Assembly: GCA_001972305.1 (NCBI GenBank)
Contig: BDDD01001641.1
Coordinates: 62,001-126,000 of the forward strand
Length of the DNA: 64,000 bases
Source of the DNA: Cephalotus follicularis
Taxonomy: Eukaryota > Streptophyta > Magnoliopsida > Oxalidales > Cephalotaceae
Direction of reading: 5' to 3'
A model generated the notes under the pieces. It worked only from the letters and a program-made list of their open reading frames with translations, did no database searches and had not been told where the DNA came from. The translations under genes were made by a program, and so were the position numbers. Below, in pieces: positions 10,848-22,622 of this stretch (the stretch's first letter is position 1; the number at the start of each line of letters is the position of its first letter).

Positions 10848-13652
10848 TGTAACGCCCGAGATTCTTGCATAATGTAATATTTGAATTTTGAATGTAATCT
10901 TATTATGGAATTAATGAGAATGACGGAATTTCTGACCTTGATGATGTTTTCTGAAATCATAATGTTGAATTTTGTAAGGAAAAATGATTAAGAAATGTTA
11001 AAGGTGCAATATAAGTCAAAACGGCGCAGTTTTAGGTTAAAAGCGTCGACGCCCTTATGAAAGCGTCAACGCCTATGGGACAAAAGCGCACATACACCAT
11101 GCACATGCACATTGATGCCTTAGAGGTAAAACGCTACAAGCGTCGATGCCTGCATGCGAACGTCGATGCTTAGAGTCAAACATCAGACATGTTTTGATGC
11201 TGACAGAAACGTGGTGCATGGGGGCCTGTTAAGGCTTTGATCAGACGCCTCACATGCGAAGGAATGACATGCTAGACATGCACCAAGCTTCCCAGGTATG
11301 CCAAGACTGATATAACATAAAGAGGGAAGGCATGTGACTGCATGCAACTGTCTTGGCAGCAAGGGGAAGGTAGCTGGTGCGCCATGCAACCAGGTGTGAA
11401 GAAGGGTTGAGGTTTGGCATTTATGCAGATGGAAACAAAAGGCTACCTGCATAAGACTCTTTGCCCTCCTTAAAACCGAACCTAGAGAAAGAAATAACAA
11501 AAAGAGACAGTGAGTGTTGATAAACAAAGTGAGAATCGGTAGAGAGAAAGGGAAGGATAAAACACTTTCCTCCATTGTTGGCCGATCAGAAGCTTGGAGA
11601 GGTTGAGGTTTGGAGCTGCTCGGACCTGGAAGCTCAAACCACCACTTTTCTAGGACTTAAAGAGGTGGACATTCCAGTTCCTAACTTGGAACAAGAGGTA
11701 GGGGAAATCTTTGTGAATTCATACATGCAAAGTTGGAATTTAAGTTACTGTTTGTCATGGCTGTTATGCATGATTTGTGCGTTAATTTCGGATTGTTGGA
11801 TTGCTAGATTGTCAAGATGTTTACTATAACCTGTAAACTGACCATGCATGTATAATCTAAGTCAATAATCGAAACTGGTTTGCATGATTATTGAGTTGTT
11901 TCCCCTGGTTTTGAATGGAACGACGAACATGGCTATACTGGACTGCCAAAGCGTCAACGCTCACGATATAAGCATCGACGCCCTCATGTGTTAAAATGAT
12001 AGACGTCGACGCTTAAATAAAACGTCGACGCCTTATGTGAATAATTGCAGAACCGTGATATCTGGTTATGGGTTGTGTGCAATGTTCACTCGTGGATTGC
12101 ATGATCAGTTCATGGTTGGTGTTTTGGTCATGTACATTGATAACCTGCTGTGCGTTTTACACTATGGAAGAACTTTTCTGGGATTGCATGTAGGTTTGGG
12201 GGTTGGATTTCCCTTTGGAATCAAGACTGCTGGGATGATATCTCATGATATCACAAAAGCATCGACGCTCCTGGGAAAGCGTCAATGCCCATAGTTCTAC
12301 TATGCCTGGGATTGAATGCACGAGACGTTGACGCCTAGAGGACATAAGCGTCGACGCCCAGCGGATAAGCGTCGAAGCTTATGCCCCTGGTTTGGATAAT
12401 TTGACCCAAATTGGATCCGTTAATTCTGAAACGACTCTAGATACGACTCTAGGCACGTTTGAGCATATGATTGCATTGCACTTGCATTTCATTGAATATG
12501 AATTGTGGATTGTTGGTTGAATCGGATTGTTACTCGCTTTAAAAATGAATTACCATTTTTAGGGAGTTGCACACATGATTTATTGCAAATCATTATTTTG
12601 TATAAACTGCTATGTTCAAACAAAAATGTAGTTTTAAAAATCGGATTTATGCATGTTTTGAATAAACATGCTGTTTAAAAGGATTGTTATATATTTTGAA
12701 TAAATATATTGTTGCAAGTATTTTATGATGTATATTTTACTTGGAAAATGGATTGTTATATATGTTTGATAAAAATATATGGTTTCAAGTATTATTTTTA
12801 TAAATGACTAGAATTGGATTGTGATTGGTTTGTGCCGTATTAGTTACGGTGGCAGAGTCGCCACTGACGCTAATAGGCGGGTTGGACTCTCGGGGCCAGG
12901 AGATGGCAAGAGGAACCCATGTGTTGTCACTTAGCCATCGTGCCAGTGACTTGGATTGTGGCCTGCTTTGAGTCGTCCGAAGTGTGGTGGCTGGAGTGAG
13001 GAGAATAGTGTCTAGGCCAGGAGTTGGCGGTGCTTTCGTAGTATTGTTGATTGGATTGTTGGATTATAGCCAATTGGCATGTTTGCTCTATTGGCAGTTA
13101 TACACGTATATACACACATATATATGTATTATTATGGAGTACAATGTATTGCATCCACGATTGCATACATTACATGTCATGCATTATCTTTAATCCCGAA
13201 TTGCACATATGACTTTACTACTTAGCCGAGTGAGGACAAAGGCTAACCCTCTACTTATCAGATTGATGAAGTTGCTTGGGCATGGACCAACATGGATAAG
13301 GAACAAGATGTAATAATGTCCTTATTTGGAACTGTAATATTTTGGATATGGTTGAACTGGCTATGTATTAAATGGTGGTTGTCCACCGTACTTATAGTTT
13401 ACTTGTTTTATGTCGTTAATGGATAATGTTTAATTCATGCTCCGTTTTGAGGGCAATCGATGATGATGTTGAGTTTTGTAATAAATTTTTTTAGTATCAC
13501 GTAATATGGGGTGCGCGATACGTGTTTAAATTCAGCTTATTTACATGATGCTTCCGCAAGTTTTAATTTATTCCTGAAATTGCATGAGCTGGATAATGTT
13601 GTTGATTGCTTTTACCACTTAAATGTTGTTTAAATGGAAACGGGGTGTGACA
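10848..13652 (+). mobile_element. G: 2.8-kb solo LTR inserted in H RNase H
   Basis: Starts TGTAACGCCCGAGATTCTTG and ends GGAAACGGGGTGTGACA. Flanks are tacag (10843-10847) and tgcag (13653-13657), one mismatch. The RNase H frame of H resumes across it (KDYDC to IIDYHPG). It shares the segment 'cttagcc-agtgaggacaa-ggctaaccc' (13219-13252) and the 'gcttccgca' phrase with F1, F2 and N, so it belongs to the same broad LTR group. No protein is encoded; frames at 11183-11575 and 11575-11829 have no recognisable domain. Confidence 0.85.
11041..12380 (+). repeat. Three clusters of AAGCGTCGACGCC units in G
   Basis: Clusters at 11041-11172, 11948-12034 and 12256-12380. Examples: AAGCGTCGACGCC (11041), ACGTCGACGCTTAAAT (12003), TAAGCGTCGACGCC (12345) and AAGCGTCGAAGCTT (12367). 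Two to five units per cluster, 20-45 bp apart. F1 and F2, relatives of G, carry CAGTCGACTG clusters at similar distances from the LTR start. Confidence 0.75.
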
Positions 13653-14046
13653 TGCAGTCATAATCCTTAATTAACTCAATCCATCTCCTCTGCCTCAAAT
13701 TAAGGTGCTACTGTGTAAATAAATATTTTAAGCTCTGATGGTCTGTAAAGATTTGGCAAGTCTCTCCATACAAATAATGTCACCAAATCTTTAAGGAAAA
13801 GACTACTGCAGCTAATTCCAAGTCATAGGTAGGGTAATTAAGCTCATGTCTTTTTAACTGTCTCGAGACTTAAGCTATTACCCTCCTGTGCTGCATCAAT
13901 ACGCACCCCAAGCCTTGCCTAGAGGCATTACTATAAACTACAAATCCACCACCCGGAGATGGAAGAGTCAAAACTGGAGCTGAGGTCATCCTACTCTTCA
14001 GCTCCTGAAGACTTTGCTCACATTCATCAGTCCATTCAAATTTAGT
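13653..14046 (-). pseudogene. H RNase H domain, N-terminal part
   Basis: Reads through APVLTLPSPGGGFVVYSNASRQGLGCVLMQ, then HELNYPTYDLELAAVVFSLKIW and the HQSLKYLF region, ending at KDYDC, where G begins. These are hallmarks of the gypsy RNase H, with the catalytic DLE motif seen as DLELAAV. At least three in-frame stops occur (after VIA, KIW and FTQ). The domain degrades the RNA strand during reverse transcription. Confidence 0.7.
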
Positions 14047-15209
14047 TTACTTCCTTGTCAGCTTGGACAGAGGTAACGCTAACGAGGAAAAGCCTTCAAT
14101 AAATCTTCTATAATATCCTGTAAAACCCTGAAAACTACGTACTTCAGTAACATTTATGGGCCGTTCCCAAGTCAACACAACTTCTACCTTCTTCGGGTCT
14201 ACTTCGATACCCTGACCCGATACTACATGTCCCGGAAACACAACTCTATCAAGCAAAAATTCGTATTTACTGAGTTTGGCATATAACTTATGTTCTTTTA
14301 GTGTCTGTAATACAATCTTCAGCTGTTCTCCATGATCAACCTTACTACGAGAATATACCATCACATCATCAATAAATACCACTACAAAATTGTCCAAGAA
14401 TGGCCAGAAAACTCGATTCATCAAATCCATAAATACCGTTGGCGCATTGGTCAGCCCAAATGGCATGACCGAAAACTCATAGTGACCATATCGAGTTCTA
14501 AAAGATGTTTTTGATATAACTTCTTCTCATATTCTCAACTGATGGTACCCAGATCTGAGATCTATCTTCAAGAATACACAGGCTCTTTGCAGCTGATCAA
14601 ATAGGTCATCGATACGAGGTAAAGGATAGTTATTCCTTATCGTGACCTTATTAAGTTTCATGTAGTCAATACATAGTTGAAAAGTACCATATTTATTTTT
14701 CACAAATAGTACTGGAGCACCCCAGGGAGAACTGCTGGGTCTTATAAATCCTTTCTCCAGTAATTCTTGTAATTGCACCTTCAGCTCCCTTAACTCAATC
14801 AGTGCCATCCTATATGGTATGAGGGATATAGGGACTGTACCAGGGATTAGCTCTATGGAAAAATCAGTTTCCCTCTCTGGTGGTAGTCCCAGCAACTCTT
14901 CCAGAAATACGTCTGGAAACTCACACACTACCGGTATATTCTCCAACTTTGGCTTAGACCTCCTAGTATCTACCACATGAGCCAAATATCCTTGTCCACC
15001 TGCCTGTAAAATCTTGTTTGCTACTATCGCAGAGATTACCCTGATTGGCTCCGTGCGCTGTTCGCACACCAGCTCCATACTAGACTCGTTGGGCATTTGA
15101 AAAGTAACTATTCTCCTGGAACAATCCACCAACGCCCGATGAGTTGTCAGCCAATCCATACCAAGGATAACATCGAAATCCTCGATATGAAAGGGTATGA
15201 GATCGACAG
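14047..15209 (-). pseudogene. H reverse transcriptase
   Basis: Contains the protease-RT connection ([13 protein letters not shown]), then [14 protein letters not shown] sequence, the [19 protein letters not shown] block, [22 protein letters not shown] and [14 protein letters not shown]. An in-frame TGA at about 14527 follows. It continues with [12 protein letters not shown] and the catalytic box VVFIDD near 14370, and ends with [21 protein letters not shown]. Apart from the stop, the RT blocks are in one frame and in order. This is a gypsy RT of usual length. Protease joins through a frameshift near 15210. Confidence 0.8.
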
Positions 15210-15599
15210 GGAATCTCTGTCCTCCAATACTACATCACAACTCCGATATACTTGCTCTACTTGATAAGTTTGTCCCAGAGGGACTGTTACTACTACGCTA
15301 ACATCTAATGGACTCAGCTCTCGGTCAGCGTGAACACACAATGATTGAGCAACAAAAGACAAACTAGATCCAGTATCAAATAAAACTAGTGCCTCATTAT
15401 GAAAGATAGTGGCCATAACTATTGCCACATCAGAAGCCTCCAAAGCCTCTTCTCGGGACAAGGTATATACTCTGGATGTTGCTGCAAGTCTACCCGACTG
15501 TCTGCCACTGCCAGCTCTAGAAGTACAAGCGTATGATGCCGTAGTCCCGCTCCTCGGCATGCCTGATTGCTGTCCTGCCTGAGCTGCCCCTCTGCCCAT
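15210..15599 (-). pseudogene. H protease (retropepsin-like)
   Basis: The lead-in RVYTLSREEALEASDVA is followed by the catalytic motif LVLFDTGSSLSFVA near 15370. That is the D[TS]G triad of a retropepsin, which cleaves the gag-pol polyprotein. Downstream it reads LDVSVVVTVPLGQTYQVEQVYRSC, then loses frame near 15210; the true continuation [21 protein letters not shown] is in another frame. Confidence 0.75.
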
Positions 15600-15649
15600 A
15601 GGCTGCCTATCTGTAGGGACAGGTTCTGGTGGTGCTACTGAGCTATGTG

Positions 15650-16834
15650 GTGCAAGTTGTGGACAATTTCTCCTAATGTGTCCAGTCTGACCACACTGAT
15701 AGGATATTTGTTCCCACTACGACACTATCCAAAATGGAACTGACCACACATCCAACACTGAGGTGGCTACGAGGAAACTGCTTCGCTTTGAGTGCCAATC
15801 TACCTGCCACCTTTATAACATCTCTCTCTCAGACCACTAACAATTGAGGTCTGCATCTGGGGTTGGGAGATTGCTCTCCGTCCTTCAGACCTAGCTGGTC
15901 TATGGCTGTCCCTGCCAACAGATCTGCTATAAGGCAGAGGTCTCCATCATGTTTGTCCCTTAAAAGAACTCTCTCCCTGCTCATAACGTGAGGCATATCA
16001 TTTTTTACTCTGATCTTCTTGGAGCCTCTATTCCGACATACTCTGCTCTACTCTTTTGGCCGACTCCACCAAATCGCTGAAGACAATCCAGTGTGTAACT
16101 GCTACAGTGTGTCGAATCTCCGGCCTCAGTTTGTCTAAGAATTTCTGGCACCTTTTGAACTGGTCTGCAACTAAAGCAGAAGCATAATGGGATAACTCCA
16201 TAAACTTATACTTATACTGCGTCACTGTCATATTACCTTGACGCAGTTGATTAAATTCTCTCCGTTTCTCTTGGACATATGTGGGAGGGAAGAAATGTCT
16301 ACAGAATTCTTGTTTAAATACTTCCCACGTGATCTCTGCAGGGTTCTCATATCTTGCCCTAAGGGCTTCCAACCATAGTAGAGCACCCTTTTTCATCAAG
16401 AAGGATGCATGTCGAACTCTCAAATCATCGGCAATTCCAATTTCTTCAAATATCCATTCTAGTAGGCTCATCCATGACTCTACATCAGTAGGGTCTTCTG
16501 CTCCCTTAAAAGCTGTAGCACCTAAGTGATGCATGCGCTATATCGGTAAAGGTTGAGATTTAGCAGTCCCCAATGCCCGAGCTAGCAATGAGACTGGTTA
16601 CAGCAACTCTGGTTGACTACCAAAACCTACTGGAGGAGGAGGAGGTGATACACGTACAGTAGACTGCCCTGCTAGAAGATCAGTTTCTATAGCCGATCGA
16701 GCGCCCTGTACGCATATTCCAGGGTCTGCCTGCACTTCAGGCTCTGTAGGAGGTTGTCCCTGATCCACATATGGCCTAGGGGCTACTCTACCCCTGCCTC
16801 AGCCACGTCCTGTACTATGACCACGAGGCACCAT
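15650..16834 (-). pseudogene. H gag
   Basis: A likely start ATG at 16834 (MVPRGHSTGRG) is followed by a proline/glutamine-rich stretch with stops. The gag core is at 16028-16534: GAEDPTDVESWMSLLEWIFEEIG, RHASFLMKKGALLWLEALRARY, the TWEVFKQEFCRHFFPPTYVQEKRREF signature and LVESAKRVEQSMSE. The zinc knuckle near 15690 has SYQCGQTGHIRRNC, with the first Cys replaced by Ser. Gag would form the capsid that packages element RNA. The opposite-strand frame at 16281-16529 is a shadow. Confidence 0.75.
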
Positions 16835-16924
16835 ACCTTCACATGCAATAACAAGATATCACTATACATCATGTAATCTATATGCAGTGCATGTAATGCA
16901 TGTCCCGTAGAATCCCATACCTAC

Positions 16925-16937
16925 GCTCTGATACAAA
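16925..16937 (-). other. Primer-binding site of H
   Basis: Minus-strand TTGTATCAGAGC starts a few bases after the LTR end GGGTCGTGCCA. It matches the initiator-tRNA-Met PBS TGGTATCAGAGC except for one base. Confidence 0.65.
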
Positions 16938-18205
16938 ATTGGCACGACCCATCCCCTAAACCTTAACCCCACCGGACGAGCCATGCCATATATCACTTAA
17001 ACTTAATTCTTCCTACTTTATTCCAAATTCTTGTCCTCTGACTCTAAAATTAGACTACGTACTCCAAACAAATTTTTAAACAAAGAAGAAGGTTGTAATC
17101 TACGTTATATCTTCAAGCTCTGCTTAAGCTTCTCTATTACAAGACTGTCCCCTACCTTTGAGGTCTGCCGTTGAGCTTGAGCTCTGAGACTTAATTCCGA
17201 GTCTGACCTCTAACCTTTAACCTTTAGTTCAACCTCTGAGGTCAGCCTAACTTCTTTTAATCCCAAGTCTGACCTCTGGCCTTTAGTCCCGAGGTCTAAT
17301 ACACCTTGAGCTCTGACCTCATCCTTTGAGGTCTGCCCTGACATTTGGAGCTCTGCCTTCCATTTGTCTGAGCTCTGCCTTCTTTGATCCGAGCTGCCCT
17401 ATCATAATAGAGCTCTCTCTCATCATATCATCGTACAACTTCTAAAAATGTGAGACTTATCCACAATATATATTTATATATCTATACTACTGAAGGAAGA
17501 AATCAAAAATTAATACCACAATCACTTTTAAATACTTTATTTTAACATTTTAGCCATCCAAAAACCATTCATACTCCAAGTATATCAACATTTCATCAAG
17601 ATTTCAGTTCCACATATGAACATAATAATAATTCCCTTATGTCCCCATGTATGCATGTGTTCCTGGCCACCTCTACCAGTGTATGGTGCCTGAACCTCCA
17701 TGGTCTACCTTTAATAAACTCGATGACTGGTGGATCAGGTGGATCGTTCTCTGCCACCTCAAATGAAAAATGTAAATAAGAGGGGGTTAGTTCAAGTGAC
17801 TAAGTGAGTTGGGACAAGTGATTCCCCACTGCATCTATACCATAACGGGATGCGCTGAAGGAAATCAATATGGCATGATCAAAGATAAAGTGAAATGAAT
17901 ATAAAGCCATAAACACAGTGAAATAAATCTAGGGAAGGAATATATCATTACCGAGACTCTAAAAGAAAGGAACATGTAACTCAACAACAAAGTACTGAAC
18001 AAATCTCAATAATCATCAGAGTACAATAAAATATCAAGAAGTTAGAATATAATGCAAGATTAAGAAATGTGCCCAAATAATCATGAATTCTGAATATGCT
18101 GGTACAATCATAATTTCATCATCATATCTCATGTCCATTCGCCAAATCTCATGGCGATACTGCTCTGCCACCAAATCTCGTTACGATACTGTTCAACCGC
18201 AACAG

Positions 18206-18207
<2 letters not shown>

Positions 18208-18236
<29 letters not shown>
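18208..18236. repeat. (AT)n microsatellite in the H 5' LTR
   Basis: An uninterrupted AT run of about 29 bases. The 3' LTR has only a short mixed AT stretch at 7750-7764, so it expanded after insertion. Confidence 0.85.
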
Positions 18237-18238
<2 letters not shown>

Positions 18239-19643
18239 CTATAGGCTACAAGATGTGCATATATCCTTCAGATACCGGTACAGAGAGCCTATACCTTAGT
18301 CTTGTTCGAGGGGCCAGCATGATCAGTACGCGGACCCAGCCCTCGTCCAATGAATCTTAGCCTCATCTGAGGGGCCTGGATACACCGCAAGAACCCAGCC
18401 CTCATTCGATAATCCACAAGCCTCGCACGAGGGGCCTGCATATACCGCAAGGACCCAGCCCTCACCAAGAAATCGCGTGCAAACAGATAACCAAACACAA
18501 TCCAACAGGTGAGCAACGAAGCAGCTCTGCTGTGCTCACACTCAGCATACCATCATAGACAATAGTATACCGCAGATCCAGGATATGAATACCCGGGGGC
18601 AGTTCCCACATAACACGTCATCATAGACCAATGGGTATGCTAAAGAGAATTGAGTGTTGAACGTACACCTCACCTTGGACTGGTAGGTATCATATATGAC
18701 ATAGCTCAGAGTGCCAGCAATAGAGTACAAATACAATATCATTATTTCAATGATACATCAAAGCAGGAAGGTGACATAGTCACTCAGAGTTTGAGCCTCA
18801 TATGCTTATAATATCATATCACAGTCGACAATCATACTCAACATAAGACATCCGGGATTCAGATCCTGATCAAATCATCAATAACACAAGTACTACATGG
18901 CACATATCAAACAGGAGTCTCAAAATAAATAAAATGAAGGGAATGTCCCACTCACAGTTTTACTGCAAATTACTACCGTAACTAGCCTCACGATGCTCCA
19001 GACAAGCTATAGGGTCCACGTATTATTACATTAGAAGGGTGAAGGATGAGTCATTTCCACACTTATTTTTCATATGGAGTTCTTGGAGAAGTGAAGACGA
19101 AAGTGAGAGCTCACAAGAGATGAATGTTTCAACAAAGCAAGAAAGGGAGAATGTCCTTTGTTTCCTTTTTATAAACCTCATACTTGATTAGTGATGAATA
19201 ATCTAGAATCTTTGAGATACTTAGAGACAAATTTGGATATTTCAGGACTTATGTAAGTAATTGGGCCAAATCTTTGTGTCTTACCGAATCTTTGGGCCTT
19301 CAGCCTGCTTAAATCATTTATCGTCAATCCACTCCAAAGCAGCCCTACAATTCCACTTGCTTCCTAGTCAACTGTTCACTGTTAAAAAGAATGTTTTAAA
19401 ATTTATAGCCGCAAGTGCACGGATCATGTAGTAACGGGTCGAACGCAGGGAAACGTAAACTAGTTGTAATTTATCCAACCTAGGCGAAGTATACCAATTT
19501 TTGAGATAAACTAACAAACTAATGAATAAAAGATAACAAAATATAATTAAAAAGCGGAAAGAAAAGAAAAATGCATGATCACACAAATATAAGAAACAAT
19601 GCAATAAAATAAAGAACAAAGGGGTAGGGTTTACCGAATATGA

Positions 19644-21509
19644 TCATGGAGGCTCAAAATATCGAGGCTCATGAAAGTCCATGGCCTCTTCAATCAATGC
19701 AGCTTTAAATTTGAAAAACGTTAGTGCTCGCTTCTTTTTCACTTCGAACGCGTCTCCAACACCTGTCTTAACAGACTCAAAAACACCGCGTGAAGGCATA
19801 GGTTTAATAATATAAGCATCATCCCAAAAAGTTTTCCACCAATAAAAGCCATCATTAGAACAAGAACATTTGAATGCATCACCTAAGCCTATCTTAGCAA
19901 CCTTACACATATAATGGGAGAAAGCAATTTTTACAATTTTAGAACTATCCCAACACGATCTCCACAAGTAGAAACCATCAAGAGAATCACAAAAATCGTG
20001 GCCAACCAACCAATTACACACATGGTCCATACGAGTGCACACCCTCCATCCTAATTGATCTTGAGTAAAGAAAAAGTTATTTTCGAGGATGGTGTGAGGG
20101 TGGGATGGCGTGCTAAGTTTGTGAGTGAAATGGGACAGATCATCCCATTGAACTTCCAAAATCGAATCAACGTCCTCATCGTCCAACCAACTCAGAATTT
20201 CCTTTTGCGTAACCTCTAATTCCTCGAATTCTCTCAAGCATTCCATGAAGTTGTTCTCAAAATCTACGTCAAAGTACGTTTGGTCAGGCGTGGCCAGTTT
20301 GTGTGTGTAATGGGATAGATGATCCCATTCACTATCCGACGTTGGCTCATTAAGCTTACTTTCTAACTATGCTAACGCTTCCTCGTTTTCTAGCCACTGC
20401 AATCTATCCTTTTCGGTAGCTTCCTCTATCTCTAATTCTCTCCTGGAATTGCGATCAAAGTCGATATTAAAATAAGAATCAATGGTATCAGGAATCGAGC
20501 GAATCACGTAGACATCATCAAAGTCAGATTGATGCTTTCCCAAACGAAAAATGTTAAAGTCCATCGATGCCTTTCCAAAACTCAACTTCATGAGACCATT
20601 TCGGCAATTAATTAATGCATTACTTGTGGCCAAGAATGGTCTACCAAGGATAACTGGGATTTGGTCTTTTATATTCACAACAGGCTGGGTATCTAATACG
20701 ACAAAGTCAACAGGAAAGAAAAACTCACCAACCTTTATCAAAACATCCTCAATTTTTCCTCTTGGTACTTTTACCGACCTATCAGCTAATTGCAAAGTCA
20801 TATTGGTCGGACGCAACTCTCCTAAACCTAGTTGCTCAAAAACTGATGAAGGCAACAAATTCACACTTGCTCCAAGATCGAGCAAGGCATGGTCGATTTT
20901 GGTGTCGCCAATAACACAAGAGATTGTCGGGCAGCCAGGATCTTTATACTTTCGCATCGTGGGTTGCGAAAAAAGTGCACTAATGTTGGCTACCAAGAAA
21001 GCCTTTTTCGGAGTCTGAAGGATCCTCTTTTTAGTGCATAAGTCTTTAAGGACTTTTGCGTAAGAAGGAACCTGCTCAATGACTTCAAGCAATGGGATAT
21101 TGATTTGAACTTGTTTAAATGTATTGATGATCTTTTCCATTGCGGGGGCTTTCTTATCTAATCTCTTTGGAAAAGGAACTGGTGGGTCAAATGAACGCTT
21201 GGGTATTTCCTTTAATTGTTCCTTTTCCTCTTTTTCTTTCTCTTCCCTAACTTCTTGCACATTCAAATTTGTTGGTTGCGCAAAGGAGTCAACCAACTGT
21301 TCTTTTTATTTTTCATGTGCAAATGACTCAACCAACTCCTCGCTCGAATTCTCTGTTTTATCCGCTGGTTGGTACTCACTTCCACTTCGTAGGGCGAATG
21401 CTTGATCGGATGGTCCGGAAGAAGATGAGCATTGCGGATTAGATTGCGGTTGGATACGATCGGGCTGAATCATATTCGTCCTAGGATTCGGTTCGGGTTG
21501 GGAAGGCAT
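19644..21509 (-). pseudogene. Athila-like gag-C/protease frame with unusual W-rich C-terminus (in I)
   Basis: One reading frame of about 620 codons, starting MPSQPEPNPR at 21509 and broken by two in-frame stops: TAA at 21306 and TAG at 20367. The first part has the gag-C phrase FALRSGSEYQP. The middle is a typical Athila/Tat protease: CPTISCVIGDTKIDHALLDLGASVNLLP (catalytic Asp near 20879), LQLADRSVKVPRG, then VILGRPFLATSNALI. The last third is not RT: it holds a repeated 'W-D-LSH-THKL-TP' phrase and WWKTFWDDAYIIKPMPSRG, ending HEPRYFEPP. I do not recognise this last module. A TATA box lies about 200 bp upstream. Confidence 0.7.
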
Positions 21510-21702
21510 CTTCCCTTTTTCTCTTGTAAAACAAATAAAATATTCAAGGATTTTTATTGATGGAATTGAAACAATAACAATCTAGGTTTTGTTCTAACCC
21601 AAAACCCTAAAAACTAGTTATGAAACATAATGAAAATTAAACTAAGGAGGGAGGTGGCTACTTCCACAGACTCTCTGCCCTATTTGGCCGAAATAACATT
21701 GT

Positions 21703-21710
21703 TTATATAC
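21703..21710 (-). promoter_or_regulatory. TATA box of element I
   Basis: Minus-strand GTATATAAAC, about 195 bp before the ATG at 21509 and about 85 bp downstream of the palindrome array. Confidence 0.5.
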
Positions 21711-21793
21711 TACAAAATTGATTAAAAACGGAAATAAAGCAATCCTAGTTACAAAATCTGGCAAAAAATCTAACTTTCTATTTCTGCTGCAGA

Positions 21794-22088
21794 GGAAGAC
21801 GTTGACTTCTTTTGAAAGGCGTCGATGTCTTCTTGTGAAAGTCGCGTTTTGCTGAGATGCGTGTGAAAGACGTCGAGCCCTAAGCAGAAAGACATCGATG
21901 TCTTCTGTCCAAAAGTTACAGGTCGATTTTGCTCAAAGACGTCGATCCCTTCTTTGAAAGACGTCGATCCTTTGTTCATAGCTCTTTGTATTGCCCAGAA
22001 AAGACGTCGACTTCTATCAAAAGACGTTGACGTGTTTGTTAAAATCCAGAAAAGACATCGATGTGAATGAAAGGAGTCGACGCTTTTG
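21794..22088 (-). repeat. AAAGACGTCGATGTCTT array in I
   Basis: Ten or so units in 295 bp, including AAAGGCGTCGATGTCTTC (21820s), AAAGACATCGATGTCTTC (21890s), AAAGACGTCGATCC (twice) and AAAAGACGTCGACTTC. Centre TCGA, arms AAAGAC/GTCTTT. The flavour matches LTR N, which is not otherwise similar to I. It lies directly upstream of the TATA box. Confidence 0.75.
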
Positions 22089-22622
22089 ATCTGTTTTCTG
22101 CAGACTTTGGCAATTCTTCAATCTTTACTCTTTTAAACTCCAATTTGCACACTTTTGGGTAGTATTCTTGCACTTTGGTCATTTAGCACTTGTACCTGAA
22201 AATCAATATAACACAACCAAAGTAGTCTATTCCAAGCATAAAAATATCACAAATAACTCATTAAAGACAACACATTTTTATGCTAAACATCAACTCTCAG
22301 GTCTGCTCTTCATACATCAAGTCTGCTCTCATATATGAATTATGCTAAGGAAATAGCATAACAAGTCTGTCCCGCATACATAAAGTCTCACCAAATTAGA
22401 CGTTGAGCAGATCTACTCCCCAGATCAAGTCTACTCACAGCTCTTCTCAACCGCGTATGCCCAACTTAGACCAGGTCAGCTTCGCTGTAGTCTAGTCTGA
22501 TCAACCAAGACCAAGTTTTCTCCACTCTAGCCTGGTCTGCTCTGCTCCGCCCTAGTCTGGTTTGACGTCAAAAGCATGAATTTTTATAAATAGTATGCCA
22601 ACTTATGGTACGGGGTATTAAA

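Larger units (their letters stand above)
19373..22289 (-). mobile_element. I: Athila-like unit with TG...CA ends and an internal protease ORF
   Basis: Perfect duplication TCAAC at 19368-19372 and 22290-22294. On the minus strand it begins TGTTTAGCATAAAAATGTG and ends AACAGTGAACA. Only one copy of each end exists, so it has the form of a 2.9-kb solo LTR, yet it contains a gypsy gag/protease frame. The last 150 bases hold 'ccctgcgttcgacc' and 'gtgcacttgcgg', which I associate with the 3' end of Athila/Tat-type LTRs. I see no PBS or PPT. Either the LTR carries an ORF, or two deletions fused both LTRs to a piece of the internal region. Confidence 0.75.
6455..22622 (-). mobile_element. H: Ty3/gypsy Tekay/Del-like element with G and I nested
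   Basis: A complete but inactive chromovirus-like element read on the minus strand: 5' LTR 16940-22622, PBS, gag, protease, RT, RNase H, integrase with chromodomain-like tail, PPT, 3' LTR 6455-9173. The target duplication ACCCA flanks it. Removing I from the 5' LTR leaves about 2.76 kb, against 2.72 kb for the 3' LTR. Solo LTR G splits RNase H. Several stops and a protease/RT frameshift make it non-functional. The lineage is inferred from the CX2C-GRH-type gag knuckles of relative E, the protease lead-in 'RVYTLSREEA' and the integrase tail. Confidence 0.85.
16940..22622 (-). repeat. 5' LTR of H, interrupted by I
   Basis: LTR sequence at 16940-19372 and 22295-22622. Compared with the 3' LTR it differs by scattered substitutions and small indels, for example an expanded AT run and changed bases at the outer end (GGGGTATTAA against GGGGTATGTCA). 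Duplicate array blocks lie at 17155-17410 and 22297-22570. Confidence 0.8.

Noticed and set aside
11183..11829. Open frames of 130 and 84 codons in G
   Set aside because: They lie in the leader of a solo LTR, on opposite strands, without domains; the related F LTRs have no counterpart.
20551..21405. Plus-strand frames of 155 and 93 codons
   Set aside because: Antisense shadows of the element I protease frame.
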